64,000 nucleotides of DNA, taken from contig NZ_JAMTCN010000004.1 in assembly GCF_024171865.1 (NCBI RefSeq), forward strand, positions 62,001 to 126,000, given 5' to 3'. This document shows positions 1 through 6,989 of this stretch, in pieces. Made by a program: the position numbers and the translations under genes. Source of the DNA: Prauserella aidingensis (GTDB taxonomy: Bacteria; Actinomycetota; Actinomycetes; Mycobacteriales; Pseudonocardiaceae). Every line of letters starts with the position of its first letter. Position 1 is the first letter of the stretch. The notes beneath the pieces were generated by a model. That model saw only the letters and a list, made by a program, of their open reading frames with translations. It did not search any database and was not told where the DNA came from.

Positions 1-891
1 GTCACCGCGTTCGGCGTCCGGTTCCCGGGCCGGGTCGGCCTGGCCGCGGGCATGGACAAGGACGGCTGGGCCCTGCACGCATGGCCCGCCCTCGGATTCT
101 CGTTCGTCGAGGTCGGCACGGTCACCGCCCGGCAGCAGCCCGGGAATCTCCGTCCCCGGCTGTTCGCCCTGCCCGACAGTGACGCGGTGATCAACCGCAT
201 GGGCTTCAACAACGCCGGCGCCGACGCCCTCGCGGCCCGGCTGACCCGCGACGGCACGCCGGACGTTCCGCTGGGCATCAGTATCGGCAAGTCGAAGGTC
301 ACGCCGATCGACGAGGCCGTCGCCGACTACGAGGCGTCCCTGCGCGCCCTGCACCCGTTCGCCGACTACGTCGCGATCAACGTCAGCTCCCCCAACACTC
401 CGGGACTGCGCACGCTGCAGGACCGCGACTCCCTCACCGAGATCCTCACCGCGCTGCGCGACCTCGCACCGACGACGCCGTTGCTGGTGAAGGTGGCCCC
501 CGACCTTACCGACGACGCACTCGGCGAGCTGCTGCAGGTGTGCACCGACCACGGTGTCGCCGGGATCATCGCCACCAACACCACGCTCGCCCGTGACGGT
601 CTGGCGACGGCCGACGCCGCCGCGGCGGCCGAGACCGGCGGTCTCTCGGGCAGGCCGCTCACCCGGCGTGCCCGGGACGTGGTGCGGTTCGTGCACACCC
701 GCACCGCGGGCGCGCTGCCGATCATCGGGGTCGGCGGGGTCGGCGGGGCCGCCGACGCCGAGGCGATGCTGGACGCCGGCGCAGCCCTGGTGCAGCTGTA
801 CACCGCGTTCGCGCTGCACGGACCGTCGGTAGTGCGCGCGATCAACCGCCGCCTCGCCGCCGAGCGGGCACGCTGGCCCGCCGAATACTGA
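1..891 (+). CDS. pyrD: dihydroorotate dehydrogenase (quinone), class 2, 5' end missing
   Basis: This is the 3' part (296 codons) of a class 2 dihydroorotate dehydrogenase, the membrane-associated flavoenzyme that oxidises dihydroorotate to orotate in pyrimidine synthesis and passes electrons to quinone. The frame is open from base 1, so the missing N-terminal part, about 50-60 residues including the membrane-binding helices, lies outside the window. Visible family motifs are [10 protein letters not shown] at the very start, [21 protein letters not shown] with the catalytic serine region of class 2 enzymes, [23 protein letters not shown] and the FMN phosphate-binding IIGVGGVGG near the C-terminus. 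It converges on pspM, with a hairpin between the two stop codons. The identification is secure; only the start is unknown. Confidence 0.96.
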   Translation, partial: VTAFGVRFPGRVGLAAGMDKDGWALHAWPALGFSFVEVGTVTARQQPGNLRPRLFALPDSDAVINRMGFNNAGADALAARLTRDGTPDVPLGISIGKSKVTPIDEAVADYEASLRALHPFADYVAINVSSPNTPGLRTLQDRDSLTEILTALRDLAPTTPLLVKVAPDLTDDALGELLQVCTDHGVAGIIATNTTLARDGLATADAAAAAETGGLSGRPLTRRARDVVRFVHTRTAGALPIIGVGGVGGAADAEAMLDAGAALVQLYTAFALHGPSVVRAINRRLAAERARWPAEY

Positions 892-937
892 ACTACCGCC
901 CCGGCTCAGGACGGCGTCACCACGACGACGTCACCAC

Positions 938-964
938 GGCGGGCGGCCTGCGACGGCGCCCGCC
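938..964. terminator. hairpin between convergent pyrD and pspM
   Basis: An 8-base stem (GGCGGGCG at 938-945, CGCCCGCC at 957-964) with an 11-base loop lies between the pyrD stop codon and the pspM stop codon. It has no T tract on either strand, which is common for terminators in GC-rich actinomycetes. It could serve both converging genes. Confidence 0.4.
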
Positions 965-1942
965 TCAGGACAGTTCGCGCAGCGCGACGGCCAGTCCGGC
1001 GAGCCGGTCGGTGGCGTCGGTGAGCGCGTCCTTCGCCGGGGTCGCGCCGTCGCTGCTCGCGGCGACCGCGCGGCCCGCCGCGGCGACGAGCGTGCCGTAA
1101 CCTTCGAGTCCCTCGTCGAGCTGCTCCCGCAGTGCGGTGACGGCCGAGTCCAGTCCGCCGCGTTCGCGCGCGGGGGCGGCGTCGCGGGCCCGCTCGATCG
1201 ATTCGAGCCGCGCCGCGAGCCCGCGCAGGGCCGCCGAGGCGTCCATCGCCGTCGCCCTGGCGTCCTCGACGTCGAACCCGGTCGCCCCCGACGGCGCCCC
1301 GTGCTGCGGTGCGGCCAGCTGGTCGAGCAGGTCGGTCAGCGTGCGTTCACTGTCGACGAGCTTCTCCATCGGCTCCCGGGCTGCCGAGTTCGCGGGCGGC
1401 AACGTGGCCGAGGGATCGGGCTTCGGCGGCGCGGCCCGCCCCAGTCGTCGCAGCTTCGTGCCGGACGACACCGCCAGCGCACCGAACACGACGGTGCCCG
1501 CCGCTCCGGTCAGCGCGCCTTCGACCCCGTCGTACACGCCGACCACGCCGAAGTACCCGGCGACCGCCCACAGCACCGCCAGAAGCGTCAGAACCGCCCA
1601 CAGGGTGAAGGCGCGGCGGGTCCAGCGCACCCGCCGCGCGTGTTTCGCCTCGGGTGAGTTCCACGCGGCGAGCTTGTCACGGACGTCGGTGACGACCGTG
1701 AGGTCCACCTTGGGCCGCGGCGCCGGACGGCCACCGGCGCGGGTGCCGTCGGACCCGGCGGTCGTCTCCCCGCTGGATTCCGACGTCCGGTCCCGACCGT
1801 CGGCAGCCCGCTGGTCCTCGGGCGGCAGGTACTTCTGGACCTTCTCCTGGGCCTTCTGCGCGTAGTCGGGCAGACGTTCGACGTGCTTACCGAGCTTCGC
1901 CGTCAGCTCGCTGAAATCCCGCCTGCCCGGCTTCCCCGCCAT
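965..1942 (-). CDS. pspM: PspM-like phage-shock envelope stress membrane protein
   Basis: This 325-residue protein lies directly downstream of pspA, in the position of Rv2743c (PspM) in the mycobacterial clgR-pspA-pspM-pspN set. The N-terminal 100 residues are charged, then two adjacent hydrophobic segments follow at about residues 112-160, and the C-terminal half is Ala-rich, charged and probably helical. In mycobacteria PspM is the integral membrane partner that recruits PspA to a stressed membrane. The sequence is weakly conserved in this family, so the call rests on position, topology (two membrane spans between soluble ends) and size (270 residues in M. tuberculosis). pspA ends 43 bases upstream, so the two are probably co-transcribed. 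No pspN homologue follows; the next gene is the convergent pyrD. Confidence 0.75.
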   Translation of the reverse strand: MAGKPGRRDFSELTAKLGKHVERLPDYAQKAQEKVQKYLPPEDQRAADGRDRTSESSGETTAGSDGTRAGGRPAPRPKVDLTVVTDVRDKLAAWNSPEAKHARRVRWTRRAFTLWAVLTLLAVLWAVAGYFGVVGVYDGVEGALTGAAGTVVFGALAVSSGTKLRRLGRAAPPKPDPSATLPPANSAAREPMEKLVDSERTLTDLLDQLAAPQHGAPSGATGFDVEDARATAMDASAALRGLAARLESIERARDAAPARERGGLDSAVTALREQLDEGLEGYGTLVAAAGRAVAASSDGATPAKDALTDATDRLAGLAVALRELS

Positions 1943-1985
1943 GACCGCCTCCCGGACGTTCGTGAACCGGCCCGATCCGGCCGTG

Positions 1986-2867
1986 TCAGGCCTGGTTCTT
2001 CTGCTGTTCGGCCTGCACGCGCTGCTGGATCTCCTGCTGGATGTCCGGCGAGGCGGCAGGCTGCGTGGCGCCCGCGGACGAGGTGCCGGACGCGGCCGAG
2101 GTGCCGGACGCGGCCGAGCCGTCGGTCACCTCGCCTGCCACCGAACCGCCCGACATCGAGGCGCGGATCTGCTCGAGCCTGCTGTGCCCGGCGAGCTGCG
2201 TGGTCGAGTGCTGGACCTCCATCATGCGGCCCTGCACCGAGTTCTGCGCCAGCTCCGCGGATCCCACGGCCGTGGTGTAGCGCTTCTCGATCTTGTCGCG
2301 GACCTCTTCCAGCGACGGGGTGTTGCCCGGAGCGGCCAGCTCGGTCATCTGGTTCAGCGAGTTGGAGACCTGCTCCTGCATCTTGGCCTGCTCGAGCTGC
2401 GACATCAGCTTGGTCCGCTCGGCCAGCTTCTGCTGCAGCATGCTCGCGTTGCGCTCGACCGCCTGCTTGGCCTGGTCGGCGGCCTGCAGCGCCTGGTCGT
2501 GCAGCGTCTTGAGGTCCTCGATGCTCTGCTCGGCGGTGACGAGCTGGGCGGCGAAGCCCTCCGCGGCCGTCTCGTACTCCTGAGCCTTCTGCTCGTCGCC
2601 GCGGGCGCGGGCCTCCTCGGCCAGCGTCAGCGCCTGCCGCGTCGACGACTGCAGCTTCTCCACCTCGCCGAGCTGGCGGTTCAGCTTCATCTCCAGCTGC
2701 CGCTGGTTACCGATCACCGAGGCGGCCTGCTGCGACAGCTGCTGATGGTTGCGCTGCGCCTCCTCGATGGCCTGCTGGATCTGCACCTTCGGATCGGCGT
2801 TCTCGTCGACCTTCGCCGAAAACGCCGCCATCAGGTACTTCCATGCCTTCACGAAAGGGTTGGCCAT
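1986..2867 (-). CDS. pspA: PspA/IM30 family phage-shock protein
   Basis: A 293-residue PspA/Vipp1-type protein (ESCRT-III superfamily) that binds and stabilises damaged inner membrane. It begins [19 protein letters not shown], the amphipathic membrane-binding helix, followed by almost continuous coiled-coil helices to about residue 220, then a low-complexity tail rich in Ser, Gly and Ala that ends in a Gln-rich helix. The open frame extends 27 codons further upstream, but the ATG at 2867 is preferred because the conserved N-terminus starts there and AGGCGG precedes it. M. tuberculosis Rv2744c (35 kDa antigen) is the corresponding protein. It lies between the ClgR-type activator gene and pspM, the order of the mycobacterial Psp system. 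Confidence 0.93.
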   Translation of the reverse strand: MANPFVKAWKYLMAAFSAKVDENADPKVQIQQAIEEAQRNHQQLSQQAASVIGNQRQLEMKLNRQLGEVEKLQSSTRQALTLAEEARARGDEQKAQEYETAAEGFAAQLVTAEQSIEDLKTLHDQALQAADQAKQAVERNASMLQQKLAERTKLMSQLEQAKMQEQVSNSLNQMTELAAPGNTPSLEEVRDKIEKRYTTAVGSAELAQNSVQGRMMEVQHSTTQLAGHSRLEQIRASMSGGSVAGEVTDGSAASGTSAASGTSSAGATQPAASPDIQQEIQQRVQAEQQKNQA

Positions 2868-3069
2868 CTTTCCGCCTGCCTTCTCCACGTCCCACGGGCT
2901 TACTGGTCCGGTGTTGTCACCGCTGGCCGTCGACCTGGCAACGTGCAACCCCCGGTGTCGGGTTCCATCGTGTCAGGTCGGCAGCGGTCGTTCCACAAGA
3001 CCCCGGAGGATTTCGGGGGATTTCACCGGGTTTCCCGGACAAGCGGATGATCTCGGTTCGTGGCCGCAC

Positions 3070-3552
3070 TCACGCCACGAGCGCGGCCTTCGCCTCCGGC
3101 TGATGAATGGTCGTGCGCAGCACCGGCGACAGCTGCAGGTCGGTCAGTTCGTCGCCGACCGGGCCCGTCACGAGCGAACCGCCTTCGAAGCCCTCGCGGT
3201 CGCCCCCGGCGCTCGCGGGCGCCTCACCGACGTCGACCGAGCGCTCCGCGCTCGCGTCGGCCCCGTCGACGCCGGGCTCCACAGGCCCGTCCACGCTCCC
3301 GACCGCGTCCACGCTGTCCAGCGCGGAGACGTCACCGGCAACGCTGACCAGCAGATCCGACAGGGGAAGATCCAGGGCCTCGCAGATCGAGGCCAGCAGT
3401 TCGCTGGAAGCCTCCTTCTGCCCGCGTTCGACTTCGGACAGGTATCCCAGGCTCACCCTCGCGACGCGCGAGATGTCACGCAGCGTCCGCCGCCTCGTGG
3501 TCCGGGCATGGCGGAGCCGGTCACCGATCGCCTCACGTAGCAGCACGGTCAT
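3070..3552 (-). CDS. clgR: ClgR-type XRE transcriptional regulator
   Basis: A 160-residue helix-turn-helix regulator. Residues 1-75 form an XRE domain with the ClgR signature [32 protein letters not shown], close to mycobacterial Rv2745c. ClgR activates clp protease genes and, in mycobacteria, the adjacent psp genes. An acidic, Asp/Ala/Gly-rich linker of about 60 residues follows, longer than in the 112-residue M. tuberculosis protein. The chain ends in KAALVA, resembling the C-terminal tail through which ClgR proteins are degraded by ClpP. The ATG at 3552 is chosen over longer frames because GGGAGG lies 7 bases upstream and homology begins there. A palindromic ClgR-type site lies upstream at 3624-3640, suggesting autoregulation. 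Confidence 0.9.
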   Translation of the reverse strand: MTVLLREAIGDRLRHARTTRRRTLRDISRVARVSLGYLSEVERGQKEASSELLASICEALDLPLSDLLVSVAGDVSALDSVDAVGSVDGPVEPGVDGADASAERSVDVGEAPASAGGDREGFEGGSLVTGPVGDELTDLQLSPVLRTTIHQPEAKAALVA

Positions 3553-3623
3553 CACGCGCCTCCCTTCAACCACCGCCCACGGTACCGACCGGGACCGACA
3601 CCGCACAGTCATGAGCGCGGCCC

Positions 3624-3640
3624 GTCCGCCATCGGCGAAC
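3624..3640 (-). promoter_or_regulatory. ClgR-type operator upstream of clgR
   Basis: On the minus strand the site reads GTTCGCCGATGGCGGAC, a 17-base inverted repeat with one arm mismatch. It contains CGCC-GAT-GGCG, which fits the CGCYNANRGCG core described for actinobacterial ClgR. It lies about 70 bases upstream of the clgR start codon. Autoregulation of clgR and of the following pspA-pspM genes is an inference. Confidence 0.65.
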
Positions 3641-3730
3641 GAACCGGGCCCGCCACGGGGCCCGGCCACGCTCACCGGCGGTACCCACCCGGGAGGTCCG
3701 GGCGGGCTGTGTCCCGGTACAACGCCCAGG

Positions 3731-4207
3731 TCAGCCGAGTTGTTCCGCGAGCAGCACGAGCGCACCCCGGACCGCCCCGGTGCGCACCGCGTCCCGGTCG
3801 CCGGAAATCTCCAGTGTCCGGGCGTGGCGACCGTCCGGACCGCACGCCGCGACGTGCACCGTCCCCGGCGCCACCCCGTCCTGCGGTGCCGGACCCGCGA
3901 CACCGGTCAGTCCGAGCCCCCAGTCGGACCGGCACCGCTCCCGGACCCCGGCCGCCAGCTGTGCCGCCACCTCCGGGTGCACCGCGCCCTCGGCCTCCAG
4001 TAGCGCCGCCGACACACCCGCCAGTTCGTGCTTCAGCTCCGTGGCATACACGACCAGGCCGCCCCGCAGCACCACGCTCGACCCCGGCACCTCGGCCAGG
4101 CTCGCGCACACCAGGCCCGCAGTCAGCGACTCCGCCGCAGCCACCGTCTGCCCGGCGGCGGTCAGCAGTTCGACGACCCGCCGTGGCAACGTGCCCTGCT
4201 CGCTCAC
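3731..4207 (-). CDS. cinA: CinA family protein (nicotinamide-nucleotide amidohydrolase, PncC type)
   Basis: A 158-residue stand-alone CinA C-terminal domain. Family members (PncC) deamidate nicotinamide mononucleotide to nicotinate mononucleotide in pyridine nucleotide salvage. Visible motifs are the N-terminal [14 protein letters not shown], which holds the catalytic Ser and the glycine-rich substrate loop, [17 protein letters not shown] and the late [13 protein letters not shown] loop. The N-terminal molybdopterin-binding (COG1058) half of full-length CinA is absent, as in most actinobacteria. The GTG start at 4207 is 16 bases after the pgsA stop, so it is the last gene of a rimO-pgsA-cinA operon. 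clgR lies 178 bases downstream on the same strand, behind its own promoter region. Confidence 0.92.
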   Translation of the reverse strand: MSEQGTLPRRVVELLTAAGQTVAAAESLTAGLVCASLAEVPGSSVVLRGGLVVYATELKHELAGVSAALLEAEGAVHPEVAAQLAAGVRERCRSDWGLGLTGVAGPAPQDGVAPGTVHVAACGPDGRHARTLEISGDRDAVRTGAVRGALVLLAEQLG

Positions 4208-4223
4208 GACAGCATTCTGCCGA

Positions 4224-4886
4224 TCACGACGCCGTCGTGCCCGCCGAGGTCGCCCGCAACCGCAGCGCGCGGACGACGTAGTCGAGCCCGGTCGCCACCG
4301 TGAGCACCAGCGCCGCGATCATCACGGTCCAGCTCACGACGTCCAGTGCCGCGGGCAGCGGCAACAGGAACAGTCCGATCGCGACGACCTGGGCGAGCGT
4401 TTTGGCCTTGCCGCCCCGGCTCGCCGGGATCACGCCGTGGCGGATCACCCAGAACCGCAGCAGCGTGATCCCCAGTTCGCGGACGGCGATCACGATCGTC
4501 ACCCACCACGGCAGTTCGCCCAGCACACTGAGCCCGACCAGCGCGGCCCCGATGAGCGCCTTGTCGGCGATCGGATCGGCGATCTTGCCGAAGTCGGTGA
4601 TGAGGTCGTACTTGCGGGCCACCCAGCCGTCGACGTTGTCGGTCAGCGCCGCGATGGCGAACAGTGCCGCCGCGACGTACCGCCACAGAACGACGTCGCC
4701 GTCGTCCTCCTCGCCGGTACCGCCCGCGAACAGGGCGATCACGAACAGCGGCACCAGCACCAGCCGCGAGATCGTCAGCAGATTCGCGATGTTCAGCGTC
4801 GGCACCGACACCACCGGCCTGCCGGTTCCGTCCGCGGAACCGCCTGCGCCGCCCGCCGCGCCGTCGCCTCCGGGTGCGCCGGTCAC
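4224..4886 (-). CDS. pgsA: CDP-diacylglycerol-glycerol-3-phosphate 3-phosphatidyltransferase
   Basis: A 220-residue integral membrane CDP-alcohol phosphatidyltransferase that makes phosphatidylglycerol phosphate, the first committed step to phosphatidylglycerol and cardiolipin. The diagnostic motif D-x2-D-G-x2-A-R-x8-G-x3-D-x3-D is complete, from [10 protein letters not shown] to GKIADPIAD at roughly residues 88-113. The substrate-contact [10 protein letters not shown] lies near residue 40, and several hydrophobic helices follow. The first 25 residues are a Gly/Ala-rich extension. The GTG start overlaps the rimO stop by four bases, so translation is coupled. It corresponds to Rv2746c (pgsA3), immediately upstream of clgR in mycobacteria, which places phospholipid synthesis next to the membrane-stress genes. 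Confidence 0.94.
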   Translation of the reverse strand: MTGAPGGDGAAGGAGGSADGTGRPVVSVPTLNIANLLTISRLVLVPLFVIALFAGGTGEEDDGDVVLWRYVAAALFAIAALTDNVDGWVARKYDLITDFGKIADPIADKALIGAALVGLSVLGELPWWVTIVIAVRELGITLLRFWVIRHGVIPASRGGKAKTLAQVVAIGLFLLPLPAALDVVSWTVMIAALVLTVATGLDYVVRALRLRATSAGTTAS

Positions 4887-6346
4887 CGCGCGGCGTCCTC
4901 ACCGGTGGCGGGCCCCGCCGGGCGCACGATCAGGTCGACGCCCTCGCTGTCGACCACCTCGCAGCGGATCACCTGCCCCCGCTCGACCCCGGGCGCGTCG
5001 AGCACGACGCATTCGCCGTCGACCTCCGGCGCCTGGTGCGCGGCGCGGCCCGTGACCTCGGCCTCCCCGTCGTTCTCGACGTCGGAGCCCGCCTGCTCGA
5101 CGAGCACGTCGACGACGGTGCCGATGCGCTCCTCCGCCCGCTGCGCCGTCAACTCCTCGACCAGCGCGGAAATCCGAGCGACCCGCTCGGCGATCACGTC
5201 CTCGTCGAGCTTGCCCTCGTACCCTTCGGCCTCGGTGCCGTCCTCGTCGGAGTACCCGAACACGCCCACGGCGTCGAGCCGCGCGCCGGTCAGGAACCGC
5301 TCCAGCTCGGCCACGTCGTCCTCGGTCTCGCCGGGGAAACCCACGATCACGTTGGTGCGGATGCCCGCCTCGGGCGCGTACTCCCGGATCTGGTCGACGA
5401 GCGCGAGGAACGAGTCGGTCGACCCGAACCGCCGCATCCGCCGCAGCACCGCCTCGCTGGAGTGCTGGAACGACAGGTCGAAGTAGTCGGCCACGCCCGG
5501 GGTCGTGGCGATCGCCTTCACCAGGTCGGGGCGGGTCTCGGCGGGTTGCAGGTACGACACGCGCACGCGCTCGACGCCGTCGACCTCCGCCAGCCGCGGC
5601 AGCAGCGCCTCCAGCGCCCGCGTGCCGCCCAGCTCCCGGCCGAGGTCCTTGCCGTAGGACGTCGAGTTCTCGCTGACCAGGAACAGCTCCCGCGCGCCCT
5701 GCGTGGCCAGCCACTGCGCCTCGGCCACGATCTCGTCCGGATGCCGGGACACGAAGGAGCCACGGAACGACGGGATGGCGCAGAACGAGCAACGCCGATC
5801 GCAGCCGGAGGCGATCTTCAGCGACGCGACCGGCGCGTCGTCGAGCCGCGTGCGCAGCACGCGCGGTCCCCAGCCCGCGTGACCGGGCACCGCGACGTCC
5901 TCGGCGGCGTCCTGTCGCTCGACGGGGCTGATCGGCAGCAGTGTCCTGCGGTCCGCGGGCGTGTGCGAGCTGATCCGCCTGCCCGCGGCGACGTCGTCGA
6001 GCCGTTCGGCCAGCTGCGCGTAGTGGTCGAAGCCCAGCACGGCGTCGGCCTCGGGCAGGTTCGCGGCGAGCTGCTCACCGTAGCGCTCGGCCATACAGCC
6101 GACGGCGACGACCTTCGCCCCCGTGTCGGACGCCGCCAGCAGCGTGTCCACCGAGTCCTTCTTCGCCGACTCGACGAACCCGCACGTGTTGACGACCACG
6201 ACGTCGCTGCCCGCGGGATCGCTCTCCAGCTCCCAGCCCCCCGCGGCGAGTCGCCCCGCGAGTTCCTCGGAGTCGACCTCGTTACGGGAACAGCCCAGGG
6301 TCAGCAGGGACACCCTGCGGCCGGGCGAGGAATCTGCGGAAGACAT
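4883..6346 (-). CDS. rimO: ribosomal protein S12 methylthiotransferase
   Basis: A 487-residue radical SAM methylthiotransferase of the MiaB/RimO family, predicted to attach a methylthio group to a conserved Asp of ribosomal protein S12. The N-terminal UPF0004 domain shows the three auxiliary cluster cysteines in [20 protein letters not shown] and [10 protein letters not shown]. The radical SAM motif C-x3-C-x2-C is CDRRCSFC, followed by AIPSFRG, and the C-terminus carries a TRAM domain. CSRNEVDSE and [11 protein letters not shown] are RimO-like rather than MiaB-like. The ATG at 6346 is preferred because conservation begins there. No Shine-Dalgarno is visible, but TACTCT ends 7 bases before it, as in a leaderless transcript. 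Confidence 0.93.
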   Translation of the reverse strand: MSSADSSPGRRVSLLTLGCSRNEVDSEELAGRLAAGGWELESDPAGSDVVVVNTCGFVESAKKDSVDTLLAASDTGAKVVAVGCMAERYGEQLAANLPEADAVLGFDHYAQLAERLDDVAAGRRISSHTPADRRTLLPISPVERQDAAEDVAVPGHAGWGPRVLRTRLDDAPVASLKIASGCDRRCSFCAIPSFRGSFVSRHPDEIVAEAQWLATQGARELFLVSENSTSYGKDLGRELGGTRALEALLPRLAEVDGVERVRVSYLQPAETRPDLVKAIATTPGVADYFDLSFQHSSEAVLRRMRRFGSTDSFLALVDQIREYAPEAGIRTNVIVGFPGETEDDVAELERFLTGARLDAVGVFGYSDEDGTEAEGYEGKLDEDVIAERVARISALVEELTAQRAEERIGTVVDVLVEQAGSDVENDGEAEVTGRAAHQAPEVDGECVVLDAPGVERGQVIRCEVVDSEGVDLIVRPAGPATGEDAAR

Positions 6347-6353
6347 CCCGACA

Positions 6354-6359
6354 AGAGTA
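6354..6359 (-). promoter_or_regulatory. -10 hexamer for a leaderless rimO transcript
   Basis: TACTCT on the minus strand ends 7 bases before the rimO ATG, and there is no Shine-Dalgarno sequence between them. Confidence 0.5.
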
Positions 6360-6397
6360 ACGACCAGGCCATCGGCATGTCCGCGCAACCCGGCCGC

Positions 6398-6403
6398 TAG
6401 CGT
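6398..6403 (+). promoter_or_regulatory. -10 hexamer for a leaderless argA transcript
   Basis: TAGCGT ends 7 bases before the GTG start at 6411, with no Shine-Dalgarno. With the rimO promoter it forms a compact 64-base divergent control region. Confidence 0.5.
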
Positions 6404-6410
6404 TTGAGCG

Positions 6411-6908
6411 GTGGAGTCACCGATCATTCGCCGCGCCCGCATCGCCGACGTCCGCACCATCAAACGCCTCGTCGACGCCGATGCCGGCAGGGTGCTCCTC
6501 GAGAAGGACCTCGTCACGCTCTACGAGGCCGTCCAGGAGTTCTGGGTCGCCGAACTCGACGGCGAGATCGTCGGCTGCGGGGCTCTGCACGTGCTGTGGG
6601 AGGACCTCGCCGAGATCCGCACCGTGGCGGTCGACCGCGCGGCCCGTGGCCACGGCATCGGGCACGCCCTGGTGTCGGCGCTGATCGACCTCGCGCGCAG
6701 GCTCGGCCTGCCCCGGCTGTTCGTGTTGACGTTCGAGACGGACTTCTTCAGCAGGCACGGTTTCCGTGCCATCGACGGAGCGCCCGTCCCGCAGGAGGTC
6801 TACGACGAGATGCGCCGCTCCCCCGACACCGGTGTCGCCGAGTTCCTCGACCTGCCGTTCGTCAAGCCCAACACCCTCGGCAACACGCGCATGCTCCTCG
6901 AGCTCTGA
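6411..6908 (+). CDS. argA: amino-acid N-acetyltransferase (Rv2747-type ArgA)
   Basis: A 165-residue single-domain GNAT enzyme very similar to M. tuberculosis Rv2747, which acetylates glutamate or glutamine to start arginine synthesis. Shared stretches include [44 protein letters not shown], the acetyl-CoA loop [26 protein letters not shown] and the C-terminal [17 protein letters not shown]. It starts with GTG and has no Shine-Dalgarno. It lies between rimO and ftsK, the mycobacterial arrangement, transcribed against both neighbours. The single-domain form lacks the amino-acid kinase half of E. coli ArgA, as expected for actinobacteria. Confidence 0.93.
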   Translation: MESPIIRRARIADVRTIKRLVDADAGRVLLEKDLVTLYEAVQEFWVAELDGEIVGCGALHVLWEDLAEIRTVAVDRAARGHGIGHALVSALIDLARRLGLPRLFVLTFETDFFSRHGFRAIDGAPVPQEVYDEMRRSPDTGVAEFLDLPFVKPNTLGNTRMLLEL

Positions 6909-6989
6909 GCGGCCCGGACCGACCACCCAGGCGATCCGCCGGTTCGACGCCGACCGACGCGCCCTGCCGGCTTCGAACGGTCCGGGGTG

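Noticed and set aside
3780-5486. 568-codon plus-strand open frame across cinA, pgsA and rimO
   Set aside because: It runs through three certain genes on the opposite strand, and its translation has no recognisable domain.
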